Source of the DNA: Calliopum simillimum
Lineage: Eukaryota > Arthropoda > Insecta > Diptera > Lauxaniidae
Reading direction: 5' to 3'
Length of the DNA stretch: 64,000 nt
Assembly: GCA_951812925.1 (NCBI GenBank)
Contig: OX638368.1
Location: forward strand, 151,266,492-151,330,491
A program made the position numbers and the translations under genes. The notes beneath the pieces were generated by a model, which worked only from the letters and a program-made list of their open reading frames with translations, made no database searches and was not told where the DNA came from. Below, in pieces: positions 49,101 to 59,352 of this stretch. Position 1 is the stretch's first letter; every line of letters starts with the position of its first letter.

Positions 49101-51244
49101 ACCACTCTTAGTTTTGTGGTTAAAGAATTTTCTCTAAGAACAGCATGGTGAGGCAAGTAATAAACGTTTTCGGACGGACGATTTATTTCCTCCTGGGGAA
49201 CAAGTTTCATATGACCCAGTGACAAGTATTCACTCATAAATTCTGTATAGGATAGTTTTAAATCAGGATTAGATTTAAATTTCCTTTCCATAGACAGTAG
49301 TCGTCTTAAGGCCCCCGCATAGGATTTACCAGTTTCAGGATTTTTCACAAATGGAAGTCTGACTGAATATCTATCAGCACGGATAGTAGTAGATTTATAA
49401 AAGTCTTCAGCTTGCTGATCTTCAGCAGTCAAAGTAGTAGTCATCTGAGGGACGCTTTCAAGTTTCCAAAATAGTTGCAAAGTTTGGTTCAAATCAACTT
49501 CAGGTATATTTTGAGTCATTATGTGGCAAGTACTAAAGGTGTTTTCAGACGTACAACCTCCACAAACAACATAGCCAAAGATTGTATTTTGAGCTAGCAA
49601 ATTACCATTTTTAACAATACGCCCTTCTTTTAATAGAGTAAAGAAATAGTCATATCCTACAAGGATGTCAATATCCTTTGGAGTATCAAATTTGGGATCA
49701 GCAAGAGACAGATTTTTTATATCTTCCCAATAGTTTATTGTAAGCGAAGAACATGGCAATTGAGATGTAAGACTCTTAAAAACATGGGCTAGCATGACAA
49801 CACTTTCAGAATTATAAATAGATTTTACCTGAAGCTCGACTATACCCCGTGTTGCACCAGCCTTGTTATTTCCCAATCCGTGGATAAATATTTTAGAGGC
49901 AGATCGTTGTAATCCAAGTCTATTTGCACACCGCTCGGAAATCAACGTGTTCTGGCATCCAGAGTCCAATAGAATATTACAGCCTTGGAAGCAACCCATG
50001 TTGTCCTTAACAAAAACCCTAGCAGTGGGCAAAAGCATATTTAGATTTCTTACCTCAGATGTGGCAGCAAGATTGATTGATGTAGCTACAGCATCTATTG
50101 TAGCTTCGACTTTTTTAGGCAGTTCACTCGATTTTTTCTCATCCTTAGTGGGGAGAGAATCCACTTTTTTCACCATGGCAGCTGCGACCGTATTGTAGTT
50201 AGAATTTCGCTCTAGATGAATATAAGAATGATGATGACCTTTGCAAAATTCACAAAGGTGTTTAGATGGACAATTTTGTACTGAATGTCCCTGCTTCAAA
50301 CAATTAAAACACAATCTTTTCTCTTTTACAAAATTTATGCGATTGGGCGTAGACATCTTGATAAACGTAGGGCAATAGGCAAGATGGTGGTCTTGAGAGC
50401 ACGCAAAACAGGATCGTTTCATGTAGCCAGAATAAGTTCTGACGGATTTAATTTTAGATTGTGTTCCGCCAGCGCGTTGCTTTTCAATTGGAGTTGGAAC
50501 ACGTTCTAATGCATCACAACGTTCATTGATGAAAATGATAAAATTCTCCAGCGTAGGAAATGTAGTTTTACTACAATGCTCAGCCCAAGAATGATGAGTT
50601 TCTCTATCGACTTTTTTAAGTAAAAGATGTATCAGCCACGGATCACGTTTCTCTGCTTCCTCGCCTTGCGCTCTAAGCCCACGTATAACTTCATCAGCAA
50701 TATTCGATACGTTTCGAAGACCTTGAGAGTCATCTGCTTTAGATATAGATAAAAATGTTTCGATTAAAGAATCAATAACCAGTGAAGGCTTATCATAACG
50801 ATCTTGAATCTTTTTTATGGCTTCCTCGTAGTTTTGATCTGACACAGCAAGATGTCGTATAAGCATGGCAGGCTCACCCTTTAACAACCCTTTCAGATAT
50901 TGAAACTTCTGTGATGCAGTCAATGTATGGTTGTTATGCACTGAGCTGTTGAATAAATCAAAGAATGATCTAAATTCAGAGTAGTTACCTTCAAATATTG
51001 GAATATTCAGCTTAGGAAGTCGTATATCAGCAGCTGGGGCAGCGGTGTTCGCGGTAGGTGACGAAGTCGTAGCACCAACATTTGCTAATGGCGGTTGTAG
51101 CGCTGTCAATTTTTCCAAAAAAGATGTTTGGGACTCCAACAGTTTCTGCATAGCATCTTGATGCGTTGTTGTTGAGTTGAGGGGATCACTATTAACATTT
51201 GCAAGTAGCTTGGCATCAATAATTTTACTGAACTTCGCTTCCAT
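46187..51244 (-). CDS. BEL/Pao Gag-Pol polyprotein
   Basis: A single 1685-residue frame. Residues ~74-215 hold the Gag-like DUF1759 region. Zinc knuckles follow: CFACSQDHHLAYC (279-291), CFNCLKQGHSVQNC (312-325) and a CEFC...H cluster (331-343). The aspartic protease active site is LLDSG (425-429). Reverse transcriptase shows FSADIQQMF (756-764) and YVDD (835-838). RNase H carries D1010, E1054, D1094 and D1130. The integrase catalytic triad is D1389, D1455 and E1509. A BEL-type C-terminal domain ends near 1680. In the integrase zinc site (H1319, H1324, then CxxC) the first Cys reads Trp1354 while Cys1357 is kept. The frame begins at an internal Met; the likely original Gag start lies upstream at 51348 in another frame. 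It copies its RNA and inserts the cDNA in the host nucleus. Confidence 0.95.
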   Translation of the reverse strand: MEAKFSKIIDAKLLANVNSDPLNSTTTHQDAMQKLLESQTSFLEKLTALQPPLANVGATTSSPTANTAAPAADIRLPKLNIPIFEGNYSEFRSFFDLFNSSVHNNHTLTASQKFQYLKGLLKGEPAMLIRHLAVSDQNYEEAIKKIQDRYDKPSLVIDSLIETFLSISKADDSQGLRNVSNIADEVIRGLRAQGEEAEKRDPWLIHLLLKKVDRETHHSWAEHCSKTTFPTLENFIIFINERCDALERVPTPIEKQRAGGTQSKIKSVRTYSGYMKRSCFACSQDHHLAYCPTFIKMSTPNRINFVKEKRLCFNCLKQGHSVQNCPSKHLCEFCKGHHHSYIHLERNSNYNTVAAAMVKKVDSLPTKDEKKSSELPKKVEATIDAVATSINLAATSEVRNLNMLLPTARVFVKDNMGCFQGCNILLDSGCQNTLISERCANRLGLQRSASKIFIHGLGNNKAGATRGIVELQVKSIYNSESVVMLAHVFKSLTSQLPCSSLTINYWEDIKNLSLADPKFDTPKDIDILVGYDYFFTLLKEGRIVKNGNLLAQNTIFGYVVCGGCTSENTFSTCHIMTQNIPEVDLNQTLQLFWKLESVPQMTTTLTAEDQQAEDFYKSTTIRADRYSVRLPFVKNPETGKSYAGALRRLLSMERKFKSNPDLKLSYTEFMSEYLSLGHMKLVPQEEINRPSENVYYLPHHAVLRENSLTTKLRVVFDGSAKSSNGKSLNDNLLKGPILQQDLIAVLLRYRCKKYCFSADIQQMFRMINVQECDQDYQRILWRNSPNEEVQHYRLTTVTYGTRPAPYLSIRTLLQLSDDEHNRYPMASEAVKNSFYVDDCMAGSNTLKEAQELAEQLNNLLTAGGFHLRKWATNQSSILQKIPDSEKIYSMVDVPSDMTVCLLGVIWNPMTDCFSYKVKENQYCLNTKRNLLSEISKIFDPLGWISPAIIAVKIIIQRLWLSKLEWDELLPADILDEVKLLFSEFYLLNNINIKRLIFSTEPVVTFHGFCDASSLAYAAVIYCRKTSADGQVSTNIVISKTKVAPMASLSIPRLELCAAYLLTQLFEYLASVINLKLNEVVCWSDSKTVLAWLSSHPSKWKTFISHRTSYILETVPSAQWRYVPSKQNPADAASRGVRSSFLINDKLWFNGPSWLLMEENWWPLSESQDNITSEELRPVNHVALASATYDPDSVSRINNRISSWAKMVRVLAYCIRYVNILKNKCRDTSPLKVKELKFAELKLYKYYQAVDFFEIMSSIQQGQATLTNKKLRKLSPFVDADGLLRVGGRLTKADLPYDSQHQIILHKDSPIVRKIVHDLHVKNLHSGITLLFATLRQKYWIIGAREIVKTVIRQWGACTRFSARAQEQLMGDLPKFRVNAAFPFYEVGCDYAGPILYKQHSGRKAPKVKAYVAVFICLVTKAVHLELVSDLSTDAFLAALDRFVARRGLCGHIHSDNGTNFQGAARKLNEIHKMVTSFECNNDISNFLSSKGIQWHFIPPNTPHFGGLWESTVKSMKFHLRRTMGQATLNFEELSTLLARIEAILNSRPLVQADSDDVPYITPGHFLVGRPLNSLPEADITHLKTGLLSKWRLVQQLTQYFWSRWSTDYLLSLQPKSKWLKEKSNLIIGDVVLIREDNLPPACWKLGRVIETHAGSDGLVRVVTIKTENSTFKRPVAKLHQLPKEC

Positions 51245-51758
51245 TTGAAAATATCTCTCTTCAAATTCTCCTAATTCAGTATCACGTTCCTGGAGGCGGC
51301 TCCCTTTAGATAGGTTCTTTTATTCCGTAGAGTATCGATGGTAGCCATAATTTACTTAGGTAGTTTTTTACACGTTTTAATTTTTTATAACAAAATCCAG
51401 TTGAGGAGCACTTCAACAGTAAAAACACTTTTTTAGTTTTTTTTAACAAAATCCAGTTGAGGAGCACTTCGATAGTTAAAACACTATTTTAGTTTTTTTT
51501 TGTTTTTTCACAAGTTGTATGTGAAGCTTTGTGCAGCTGGGCAAAGGAATTTGCAAACAGTTATGCTCGTATGTATGTTTTCAACGCAACAACAATATAT
51601 ATATACACAATGTTTTTTTTTTTTATTATGCGCAGTAATAAGCAGCCACAATTAAAACACACAATTTTGTTTTTGTTTTTTACTATTAAGCGCGGTAATA
51701 GAAAATAAAATTTAACTCTCTTTAACGCGACAACGATCACGTCGGGGTCACCACAAAA
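51245..51758 (-). other. BEL/Pao 5' leader with primer binding site and tandem repeat
   Basis: Directly inside the 5' LTR, read on minus, TGGTGACCCCGACGTGATCG (about 51753-51734) starts with TGG, as primer binding sites do; I do not assign the tRNA. Two 56-bp tandem units starting CAAAATCCAG lie at 51391 and 51447. A Met at 51348 opens about 26 codons (MATIDTLRNKRT...) before a stop. This is out of frame with the main polyprotein, whose frame runs open upstream as far as about 51320. Confidence 0.7.
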
Positions 51759-52080
51759 TGTCTAAGAACAAACTAAGTAGTTGCGTTGAGTTTAACGTTT
51801 CATAACAGACTAATTTATTTTTGTCAAATTTCTTATGACTAGCTTAAAATGTTACATTGCTATGCGCCACTGAGAGCATTAAAATCGAATGATTTAACAG
51901 TTAGGTAAAAGGCAAAATAGAAAGAAGAATTACTCGTATGATTTTACTGTTCTTTAAATATTAGAAAAAACAACCAGTGGCGGTGTAAACTAAATTATTA
52001 AATAGCAAAATTTTCAAAATTAAAGAATTCAAATTCTAGTCAAATAAACTTAGGATAAAACTTAATATTTTTCATAAACA
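51759..52080 (-). repeat. 5' LTR of the BEL/Pao element
   Basis: By eye identical to 45842-46163 over all 322 bp. It should hold the promoter and RNA start of the element, but I can point to no definite TATA box. Confidence 0.95.
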
Positions 52081-52085
52081 CATGT
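52081..52085. repeat. Target-site duplication, right copy
   Basis: CATGT, identical to 45837-45841. Confidence 0.9.
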
Positions 52086-53571
52086 GAATAAGTAAACTAG
52101 TCAATTTGGAAGAAGTCCATAATAAATAAAACTTGTTTTCGAACGGTATGGCAACTCTGAAATGTAGCTATTAAATACTATACGTCAGTAGAAAGTTGCG
52201 CCAAATTTAAAAAAAAAAAAGTTACGAAAATTATCGCATTGTACACGTTTGTTTTTGTTACAAGTGAAACAATGTATGTATAATTAATACACGTAGGCGG
52301 GTGTGTGTGTGTGTACTTGCACTTGTGTTTGTAGTGCTAGTGAGGCCAATAATGATACTTTTCCTCTGCAGGATACGAGTGTGAAAAATGAAGTGCAAAT
52401 TGTTGCTTTAAAAACCACTGTGATTAAGCCAAAGAGAAAAAGAGAGTGAGAGAGAAAAAGTAAAGCGTTATATTGCAGAGAATTTCAAAAGTTAAAACAA
52501 CAATAAAGAACGCCATGATTTGGCGTAGCAACATGTTGCACAGCATTTCTGCAAGGATTTTCTGCAAAAGAGTAATGTTTCTATGAGCAAAAAGATGAGA
52601 GTTGAAAGCCAAACAAAGGGGAGCTTTATTTGTTCGTTTGTTGAATGCTAAAAAGAAAACAAATCTTTGCCAAGAATTAGAAAGAGGTGGACTATGCTAA
52701 ATTGAACCAAATTGAACTAAATTTACACATAAAACCAAGTTAAGCGCAATAAATCTGAGTATCCTTAATGTGTTCGAGTGTGTATGTATGAATTGTTGTG
52801 GTATTCAATGTGAGTATGTGTGTGTGTACTTTATTGGTAATGCCAACATCTATTTAAATGACAACAAATTTTCAACTACTTTGCATTTTTATTAGGGTTA
52901 AACGACATGACAATTGAAGTGAAATTTCACATTTGATTTTTATTTTTAACACAAAAGAGTTTAGCTGGGTTGCCAGATATTAATAATTACAAGCAGTTTT
53001 TATAAAAACATAAAAAAGTAAAATTGAGTCATATAAACATTGTTGTGTGAACGAAATGGAAATTCTGGACAAAGATGCTGTACGAGTCGCCCAAAAAATC
53101 CTCCATGATTTTGCATTAAAGTATTCAATACTACAGAAGAATCCAACTGACGTCACGAACATTCTACGAAATTCTGGAGTGTATCGTGCTTCAGAATCAC
53201 AACCAAGAGATGCAAAGTAAAAGAAATAAGTAGCTTGATTCTTGTCGCAAAATGAAAGTAAAAGGTATTTATATAATAAAGTATAATATTGTATTTTGTG
53301 AAGATTCTAAAAAATAATGAAGATTTAAAGATATTTCTGCAAATCAAATGGCTTTTAATTGCAAAATAACAGAGAGTTTTTAACTCTTTGAAAAGTGCAC
53401 GGAGAAAAATAAGTGTTATAATTTTTACTCCGCTCGAGTAGTAAAAAATTAAAATGATTAACACTACATTTTTTTAAACGTAGAAAAGTTATGCTTTCAG
53501 TTAGAAAAATATGTGATCATTTTTACTTTATAATTCTAGTAAAAATATTTATGCTTAGACACACATTTGCT
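52086..53571. other. Non-coding stretch
   Basis: GT microsatellite at 52300-52316 and a GAGA run at 52437-52460. No gene seen. Confidence 0.5.
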
Positions 53572-53716
53572 TAGTATACAAATTTAATAGCTCTTCATCA
53601 TATAGTTCAGTAGTGTAGAAGCCTAACAAGTTCGAAATTGTAAGTAAAAATAATACATCTGTACTCCCGTTCGAATTCTAGTGTGATCGGATCGTTTTTT
53701 TTTTTTTTTTTTGGTG
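53572..53716 (+). repeat. tRNA-like Pol III module, copy 3
   Basis: ACATTTGCTTAGTATACAAAT is followed by box A-like TAGTGTAGAAG (53611-53621), then CCTAACAAG and box B-like CGTTCGAATTC (53668-53678). A T-run of more than 20 begins at 53695. The order and spacing match the copies at 15321 and 15602, although this locus is 38 kb away. Confidence 0.55.
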
Positions 53717-54855
53717 TCACAGAATTTTTTCAAAAAATTACTAAAGTAAAACCGGGAGACATGGCACTCTTTTCTTTAAACTACTATAAAATCAGAATTA
53801 AAAGAGATTTTTTAAAAAACTAAACACAAATTTATAATTTTATTAATTTAAAACAAATAAAAAGTACTTCAACTAGAATAAAAATTATTGCAAATATGTT
53901 TTTTCTTCATTATAAAAAGTGCTATACTTAGTCTCGGGTTATATGGCACCATATCATGAGTGATTTGGCACCCTAAGCGGCTTTTAAGTTTTTGTTACCA
54001 CAATTGTTTCATGTGTGCACATATGATGTACATGTTTCATGTATCCACATAAGTACAACACATTTCGCTTTGGATCCAATCGTCTTTTTTAGTGGTTTGT
54101 CCATATTCTTCTCCGCAATCAACGCATTCATTTTCGCCTAAATCTGCAGGCATATCTATTTATTTGTAGGACAAATATAAGCTGTGTAGGTTTTTTTCAA
54201 TTGGAAATTATTTACTGAATGAAAAAGTAAGTAAGAATATTTGTGCTTCCAAATATCTTATAACATGCAAAAGGAGATATTGCACCATAACCATATCACC
54301 CGCAGTAATGGGGTGCCATATCTCCCTTTCGGTAAATACTTAGGTAAAATGACACGAAACGAATAAAAGTTGCAGTTTTACAGTGACCATACTATTTTTA
54401 CAGTGAACACTTAATTTTTATTTTCAACTCATAAAATTTTGCGTCTGAGCAGCGTATTTTTGGATGGATCCCAAAGGAATACTTGGATCTTTCTTATCGA
54501 GTTTTTGAGGTCTATGAATAACAGTTAGCCAATAAAGTCGGTAAGCTTTTAAGGCTTTGAACCAGTGTTTTTTGCTGTGAGGTTATTCGAAAATTCTTAT
54601 TGTAATTTACTTAAACACTAAGGTAAAATTTATTAGGGAGTCACTATATTGACTATTTCTTCTTCTTAGTTGTTTCTTTGACAACTTTATTCGATGGTCA
54701 CATTTCCTAAAAAAAAGTTCCGAAGTTACTGGAAAAGATCTTTAAATAAGCTTTTTAAGTTTTATAAGGTTAAGTCAGACCTTAAAGTTTTAAACAAGAA
54801 TTTAAAAAAGCTTTGGAAACAAAAACATTATATCAACTTTTATTAAGAAAAACTT
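53717..54855. other. Non-coding stretch
   Basis: GGCACC and ATGGCAC words recur (53760, 53945, 53970 and 54310), suggesting an old repeat, but no unit can be drawn. Confidence 0.4.
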
Positions 54856-54859
54856 TTAA

Positions 54860-54929
54860 CCCTTTCGACCCGGCTGGGACAATATATCCCAATTTACATA
54901 TATATATTATCCCAGCCGGGTCGAAAGGG
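54860..54929. mobile_element. 70-bp palindromic piggyBac-type MITE
   Basis: The perfect 20-bp inverted ends CCCTTTCGACCCGGCTGGGA (54860-54879) and complement (54910-54929) are flanked by TTAA on both sides (54856-54859 and 54930-54933). The stem continues with AATATAT after one mismatch. TTAA duplication and CCC-start ends are piggyBac-family traits. A transposase is absent. Confidence 0.75.
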
Positions 54930-54933
54930 TTAA

Positions 54934-55750
54934 AAATAATTTTTCCACAAAGTTTGTTTTTCTATACTTTTGTTTTTAAAAGTTTCTAAGTTTTTTCTAC
55001 TTTTGTTCTTAAAAGTTTTGTTTTAAACTTAATCTAAAAAGTTTTCAAAAACTTTTTTTTTGTAAAACTGTTTGAATAAAAGTTTGAATGAATGAATGGG
55101 TAAAAATACTTTCGAAAACGTTTTAAAACAGCACTGGAAGAATATCATAACTTTTTAGTTTGTGGCTGTGGGAAAGCTCAATATAAAGTTAGTACAAGCA
55201 AGTGTGCTGGCATTTAACATGATATGTTCACCACTGATGAATATATGAGTTATAACGTTCATAAAATTGCAATTATGTTTAGTTATGTTTGAGCGAATGT
55301 GTGTGTATGCGTTTGTTTGTGTGTATGAACTGATGCATGTACATGTGTATGGCATTGTGTGCTTATTCAATTACGGTTGAAGGTTTGTTTGTAAATAAGA
55401 ATGGTGCTGTTCGTGCTGTAAGGGAAATAGTACTGTGGCACCAAAGCAGGGTGCAATATCGTTGGTGCAAACACCTCAGTAAAAGTTATACACTCAACGT
55501 ATAATTAGGTGCATGCAAAAATAAGCTCGGCCCACACACATACTCTAACTGAATTCGTATGAATGTGCATATGTATTTGGTTTCACGTTTTTGTTAATTA
55601 ATTGTTTTAATTAGACAAAATTACTTTTCCAAAAATAAAGAGAAGCAACTAAAATTTTGTATTTTGCGTACCATACATATACAAGCACCCTTGTGTTAAA
55701 TATTTTGAGTTATAGTTTAATAATGATTTGTTTTTCTCTTTCACTTTCAG
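54934..55750. other. Presumed intron end before the coding exon
   Basis: AT-rich DNA with a TG/TA microsatellite-like part at 55285-55345, ending in a pyrimidine tract TTTTTCTCTTTCACTTTCAG, a strong 3' splice site at 55750|55751. Confidence 0.6.
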
Positions 55751-57102
55751 ATTTGTTCAAGTTCCCCTCTTAAGAACCACACTATTCCGCTTATAAATGA
55801 TGCCCGAAATCGATCGTGACACGCTCTCAGATATGATTAGCGGTGCACATGCGCCCCGCTTTGATACTGAATCGCTGCTGAGCACAGACCATCAACCACG
55901 GCTATGCAACAAACTACAGGCTGCCGTTGCAGAGAGTGAACTGAACATGTCAACAAGTGCCTATGTGTACTGCAGTCCGCTTACCATACCACCAACGGGA
56001 CACAAATACGAAGCTAATGTGTATGGACAACACAACAACAATATGTACTATCAACATCATCATCAAAACAACAACTCCGGCAGTAATAGCACCCAGGCAG
56101 CAAATCTGAACAACAGCACAACTAGTCATCAAAATGGTACCACAAGCGGTACACCCTGCATAAGTCCATCCAGCAAAGAGAAACTTGCAACATTGTTGAA
56201 GATACGTGATTCTCAGCAAACGACTGAGCCACGCCCACTTTCTGCACCATCATCTCACTTGCAACGTACTCTCGAATCGCCCAGGCTTCATCACGCTTAT
56301 GCCACGACAAAATATGCAACAAATGGCAACCTTGCGTCAGGCGGTGAATTAAACAATGCGAGTTCCCTTGCCGCACGAATGTCAGCGCCACCAGCGCCAC
56401 ATCAAACACTTTCTTCATCACCAGCTCCGCGTGCACAAACTCCGCATCCACACCACCTATCTGCGTCGCCACTGTCCCAAAACGTTTGCAACGAACTGCA
56501 GACGCTACTGAGTCCAACAAACCCCGCCTCTTGGCATGAGCACGTGTATGCGCGACCGCCTAACCGTCCAACACCACATGCTATTGCCGATATTTTAGGT
56601 TGGCGCATACAATCCACAAAATTGCCACTAGCCGCCACATCTCCTGGGATTACGGCAAAAGCGGCGGCGGCCATAAAGAGAACCACACCAACTGTCACAG
56701 ATCTCACACACCTGCCGTCGATCGATGAATCATCAAATTCATCGTTAGTGTCTAGTGTTACCACAACGACAGCTGCCCCAAAGTCCCCAAAGAGCATTTT
56801 ACGCACTTTCCAGCAGCAATACCAGGCACAACAGACGTCGTTGGGCAGCAAGCGTTTTGACGCCGAATTGTCGGCACGCAGTGGCGGTTCAATGAGTGAA
56901 ACGAGCGAAGATGATGCTGCAAGTGGCGTGGGTTTTGATCAACCGCTGAATTTGTGTGTCGCCAAAAAGGCTAAAATTATGGCTACGTCGACACAACCAC
57001 CGCCACCATCATCAGCTCATGTGCCAAAGCAGACACACCAATTTAGCTCAGCGACAACAGAAGGAGGAATTAAGGTTGCTACCGGGAAAGTGAGCAAAAA
57101 GG
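55751..57102 (+). CDS. N-terminal coding exon of a putative NK-class homeobox (Nkx6/NK7.1-like) transcription factor
   Basis: The exon starts after the AG at 55749-55750. Translation starts at ATG 55797 (a second ATG follows at once). The open frame gives 435 full codons plus one base up to a donor G|GTGAGT at 57103-57104; reading on past it only reaches a stop in the intron. The protein is rich in Ser, Thr, Pro, His, Asn and Gln (QHHHQNNN at 85-93), as fly nuclear regulators are. PTPHAIADILGWR (258-270) resembles the EH1/Groucho segment of Nkx6 proteins, and DQPLNLCVAKK (381-391) resembles a CtBP-binding PxDLS motif, after an acidic SMSETSEDD stretch (365-373). It ends GKVSKKG, a plausible lead into a homeodomain in the next exon. 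The homeodomain itself is not in the window, so the family name is inference. Confidence 0.8.
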
Positions 57103-57438
57103 GTGAGTTAATAAACAGTTATGATTAATTGAATGAAAAAGTATTCGCATTTGGAAAGTTTATTATGTATTTTATTAGTATTTTGTGATTTTTAATTCAT
57201 CTGCGTTATGGAAAATGTGGTAATATTTTTAAAAATTCAAATGCATTCAGTAGTCAGCAGGTGCGCGTTTCAAAACTTTTACCATAATCATCGACTTTAA
57301 AATTTTAAATTTAAACGTTGACTTTATATCCACATTACTACTAAAGATTTTTAGATGATCTTAGCATTGTGGAAAAGTAAATCGACTTACATAAGGTATA
57401 AATATCGAGTAATTTTCACATTTGTGTAGTGTACTAAA
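57103..57438. other. Start of the downstream intron
   Basis: The donor GTGAGT at 57103-57108 fits the consensus. A second possible donor, GTGAGC, lies 13 bp upstream at 57090. Nothing else recognised. Confidence 0.6.
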
Positions 57439-57849
57439 ATGGCCGCCGCACAATGGGAGGGTTTGTATGGAAGGGCGGTCATATATAGTAATAATAGAGC
57501 TAGGCTATTGAGATTTGGTACAGATGTTTTTTACATTAAAATAATAAAAATCTGTGAATATGAACAAAATCCACCGACGGACACGCCTACCTCCCATACA
57601 AAGTTGGGGCGTGGTCCGAATTTTTTTTCAAAATGGGTATCAATTTTCAATAACTTGACCCCGCTAATTTCAAAAATGTTAAAAATTTTGCGCTATCTTT
57701 TATAGTTTTCAAGTTATGAGGAATAAACGAAAATCTACTTTATAAAAACTAGATTTTGTTTGTTTGTGTATTTGTCCCTTATTAACTCGGAAACTAAGTA
57801 ACCGATTTTAAAGAAGTTTTAATATTATGCTAGTACAAAAAAAGGCTAA

Positions 57850-58165
57850 GCAATATACTAAAAAAGTGGGCGGTGCCACGCCCCCCAAAAAATTGACTAA
57901 TCATATCACCGATACTCTTTGACGCAGATAAATGAGATTTGGTGAATGTGTAAAAATCATCAGGACAAATAATATCCATTAGACAAATGGGCGGTACCAC
58001 GCCTTCAAAAAAAAAAAAATCATCATATTTCTGAAAATATTTGCCGAAGATAGATATTATTTGGTACATATTAAAAGACCATCAGAACAAATAATCCGCA
58101 CTAGAAAAATGGGCAGTGCCACGCCTACCAAAAAATTAACTTATCAATATCTCCGAAAATACGTT
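57850..58165 (+). repeat. ~125-bp tandem units with GGGCGGTGCCACGCC
   Basis: Landmarks GGGCGGTGCCACGCC, GGGCGGTACCACGCC and GGGCAGTGCCACGCC occur near 57868, 57989 and 58111. Each is followed by an AAAAAAT run, ATCATAT.TC.G, a GAAGATARATR/GCAGATAAATGA word and CATCAGRACAAATAAT. Confidence 0.8.
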
Positions 58166-58865
58166 AATCCAGATATGCATTTTTTTTTATTTTTGTTGTT
58201 TTGAACAGATAATGATTTACATTAGGCCAAATGCATAGGTAAAAAAAACATAGTCATAGAAATTTTTCGGTTTTGGCTTTTTTTAATTTCATTTTATACT
58301 GTACCATATTAAAAATTAGCAATTTTTTTTTTTTTTTTTTTTTTAAACAATTATGTATTAGAAAAAAAACATATTATTGTTTTTACTATTTGTAAAAATT
58401 TGACTGGGAAACCTTTCGTGTGGACTGCAATGCATTGTGTGATAGATGCGTACGTCAGCCATCAGCACCACAACCAATATTATAACGAAGTTGACTGAAA
58501 GTCAATTTGATTTTATATGACCTACCAAATTATCCAACAACAAACAAAGGTTACCAAAAAAAAATAAAATATTTGGTTTATAATTAAATTATTGAGTCGG
58601 AATTTTTGTATGATTTCTGATAGAAATCATCATTTATTACTAAATTCAATATGCTCTTGGCTTATTTTAAGAAAGGGTGAGTCCCAAGGGGGATTAAAAG
58701 GAGGAAATATACCCCTTACCTGTCACCCTTCTCTTAAAAAATATTTTTTTTTTGGAATTTAAGAAGACTGTAAGCTTAAAATTGATAAATATATTGTAAA
58801 ACGTTGCAGAATGTAAAGAAATAAAAATATTTTTTTTTCTCAAAAACTGCTACAGGAAAAAATTC

Positions 58866-59352
58866 ATAGAAAAAAAAGTTCTCAAAAAAGGCAGTAGGGA
58901 CTTTGCATTTCGATTAAGCATACTTGGCCACATATTATATCGGAAAATAATGAAAATCAGAAAATGTGTTTTTTTTTTTTTTTAATGTCAAAGTTTGTAC
59001 AATTTATCGATTTTGGCTTTTTGAGCTTAAATTTTCGAAAAATCACCATAATTCACCTATCATACATAAAAACTCAAACAAATGTTTTTTTAAAAGCTAA
59101 ATGCTTGTACTTTTTGACAAAATGCTATCTTGATATATTTCGATGCAAACAAATTTAAAATAGCGTTCCAAAAAAGTCAACTTATTTTGTCCCGTAAAAA
59201 ACCACAATATGAAAAAGTTTATAAAAAAAAAAATTCTCAAAAAAGGCAGTAGGGACTTTGCATATCGATTAAGCATACTTGGCCACATATTATATTGAAA
59301 AATAATGAAAATCAGAAAATGTGTTTTTTTTTTTTTTAATGTCAAAGTTTGC
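58866..59352 (+). repeat. Direct duplication of ~130 bp, period 355 bp
   Basis: CTCAAAAAAGGCAGTAGGGA begins at 58881 and 59236. The copies agree almost base for base through GAAAATCAGAAAATGTG, a T-run and AATGTCAAAGTTTG. Confidence 0.9.

Larger units (their letters stand above)
45842..52080 (-). mobile_element. Full-length BEL/Pao LTR retrotransposon
   Basis: This 6239-bp element comprises two 322-bp LTRs, a 5' leader, one long Gag-Pol frame and a short 3' untranslated part, flanked by the 5-bp duplication CATGT. The order protease, reverse transcriptase, RNase H, integrase and the domain content place it in BEL/Pao. No env-like frame is present. The LTRs look identical base by base by eye, so the insertion is very young on an evolutionary scale. 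It lies in what may be the large intron of the downstream host gene, in antisense orientation to it. Confidence 0.95.

Noticed and set aside
47048..50509. Plus-strand frames within the BEL/Pao element
   Set aside because: Shadows of the minus-strand Gag-Pol frame.
55950..56851. Minus-strand frames opposite the host exon
   Set aside because: Shadows of the real plus-strand coding frame.
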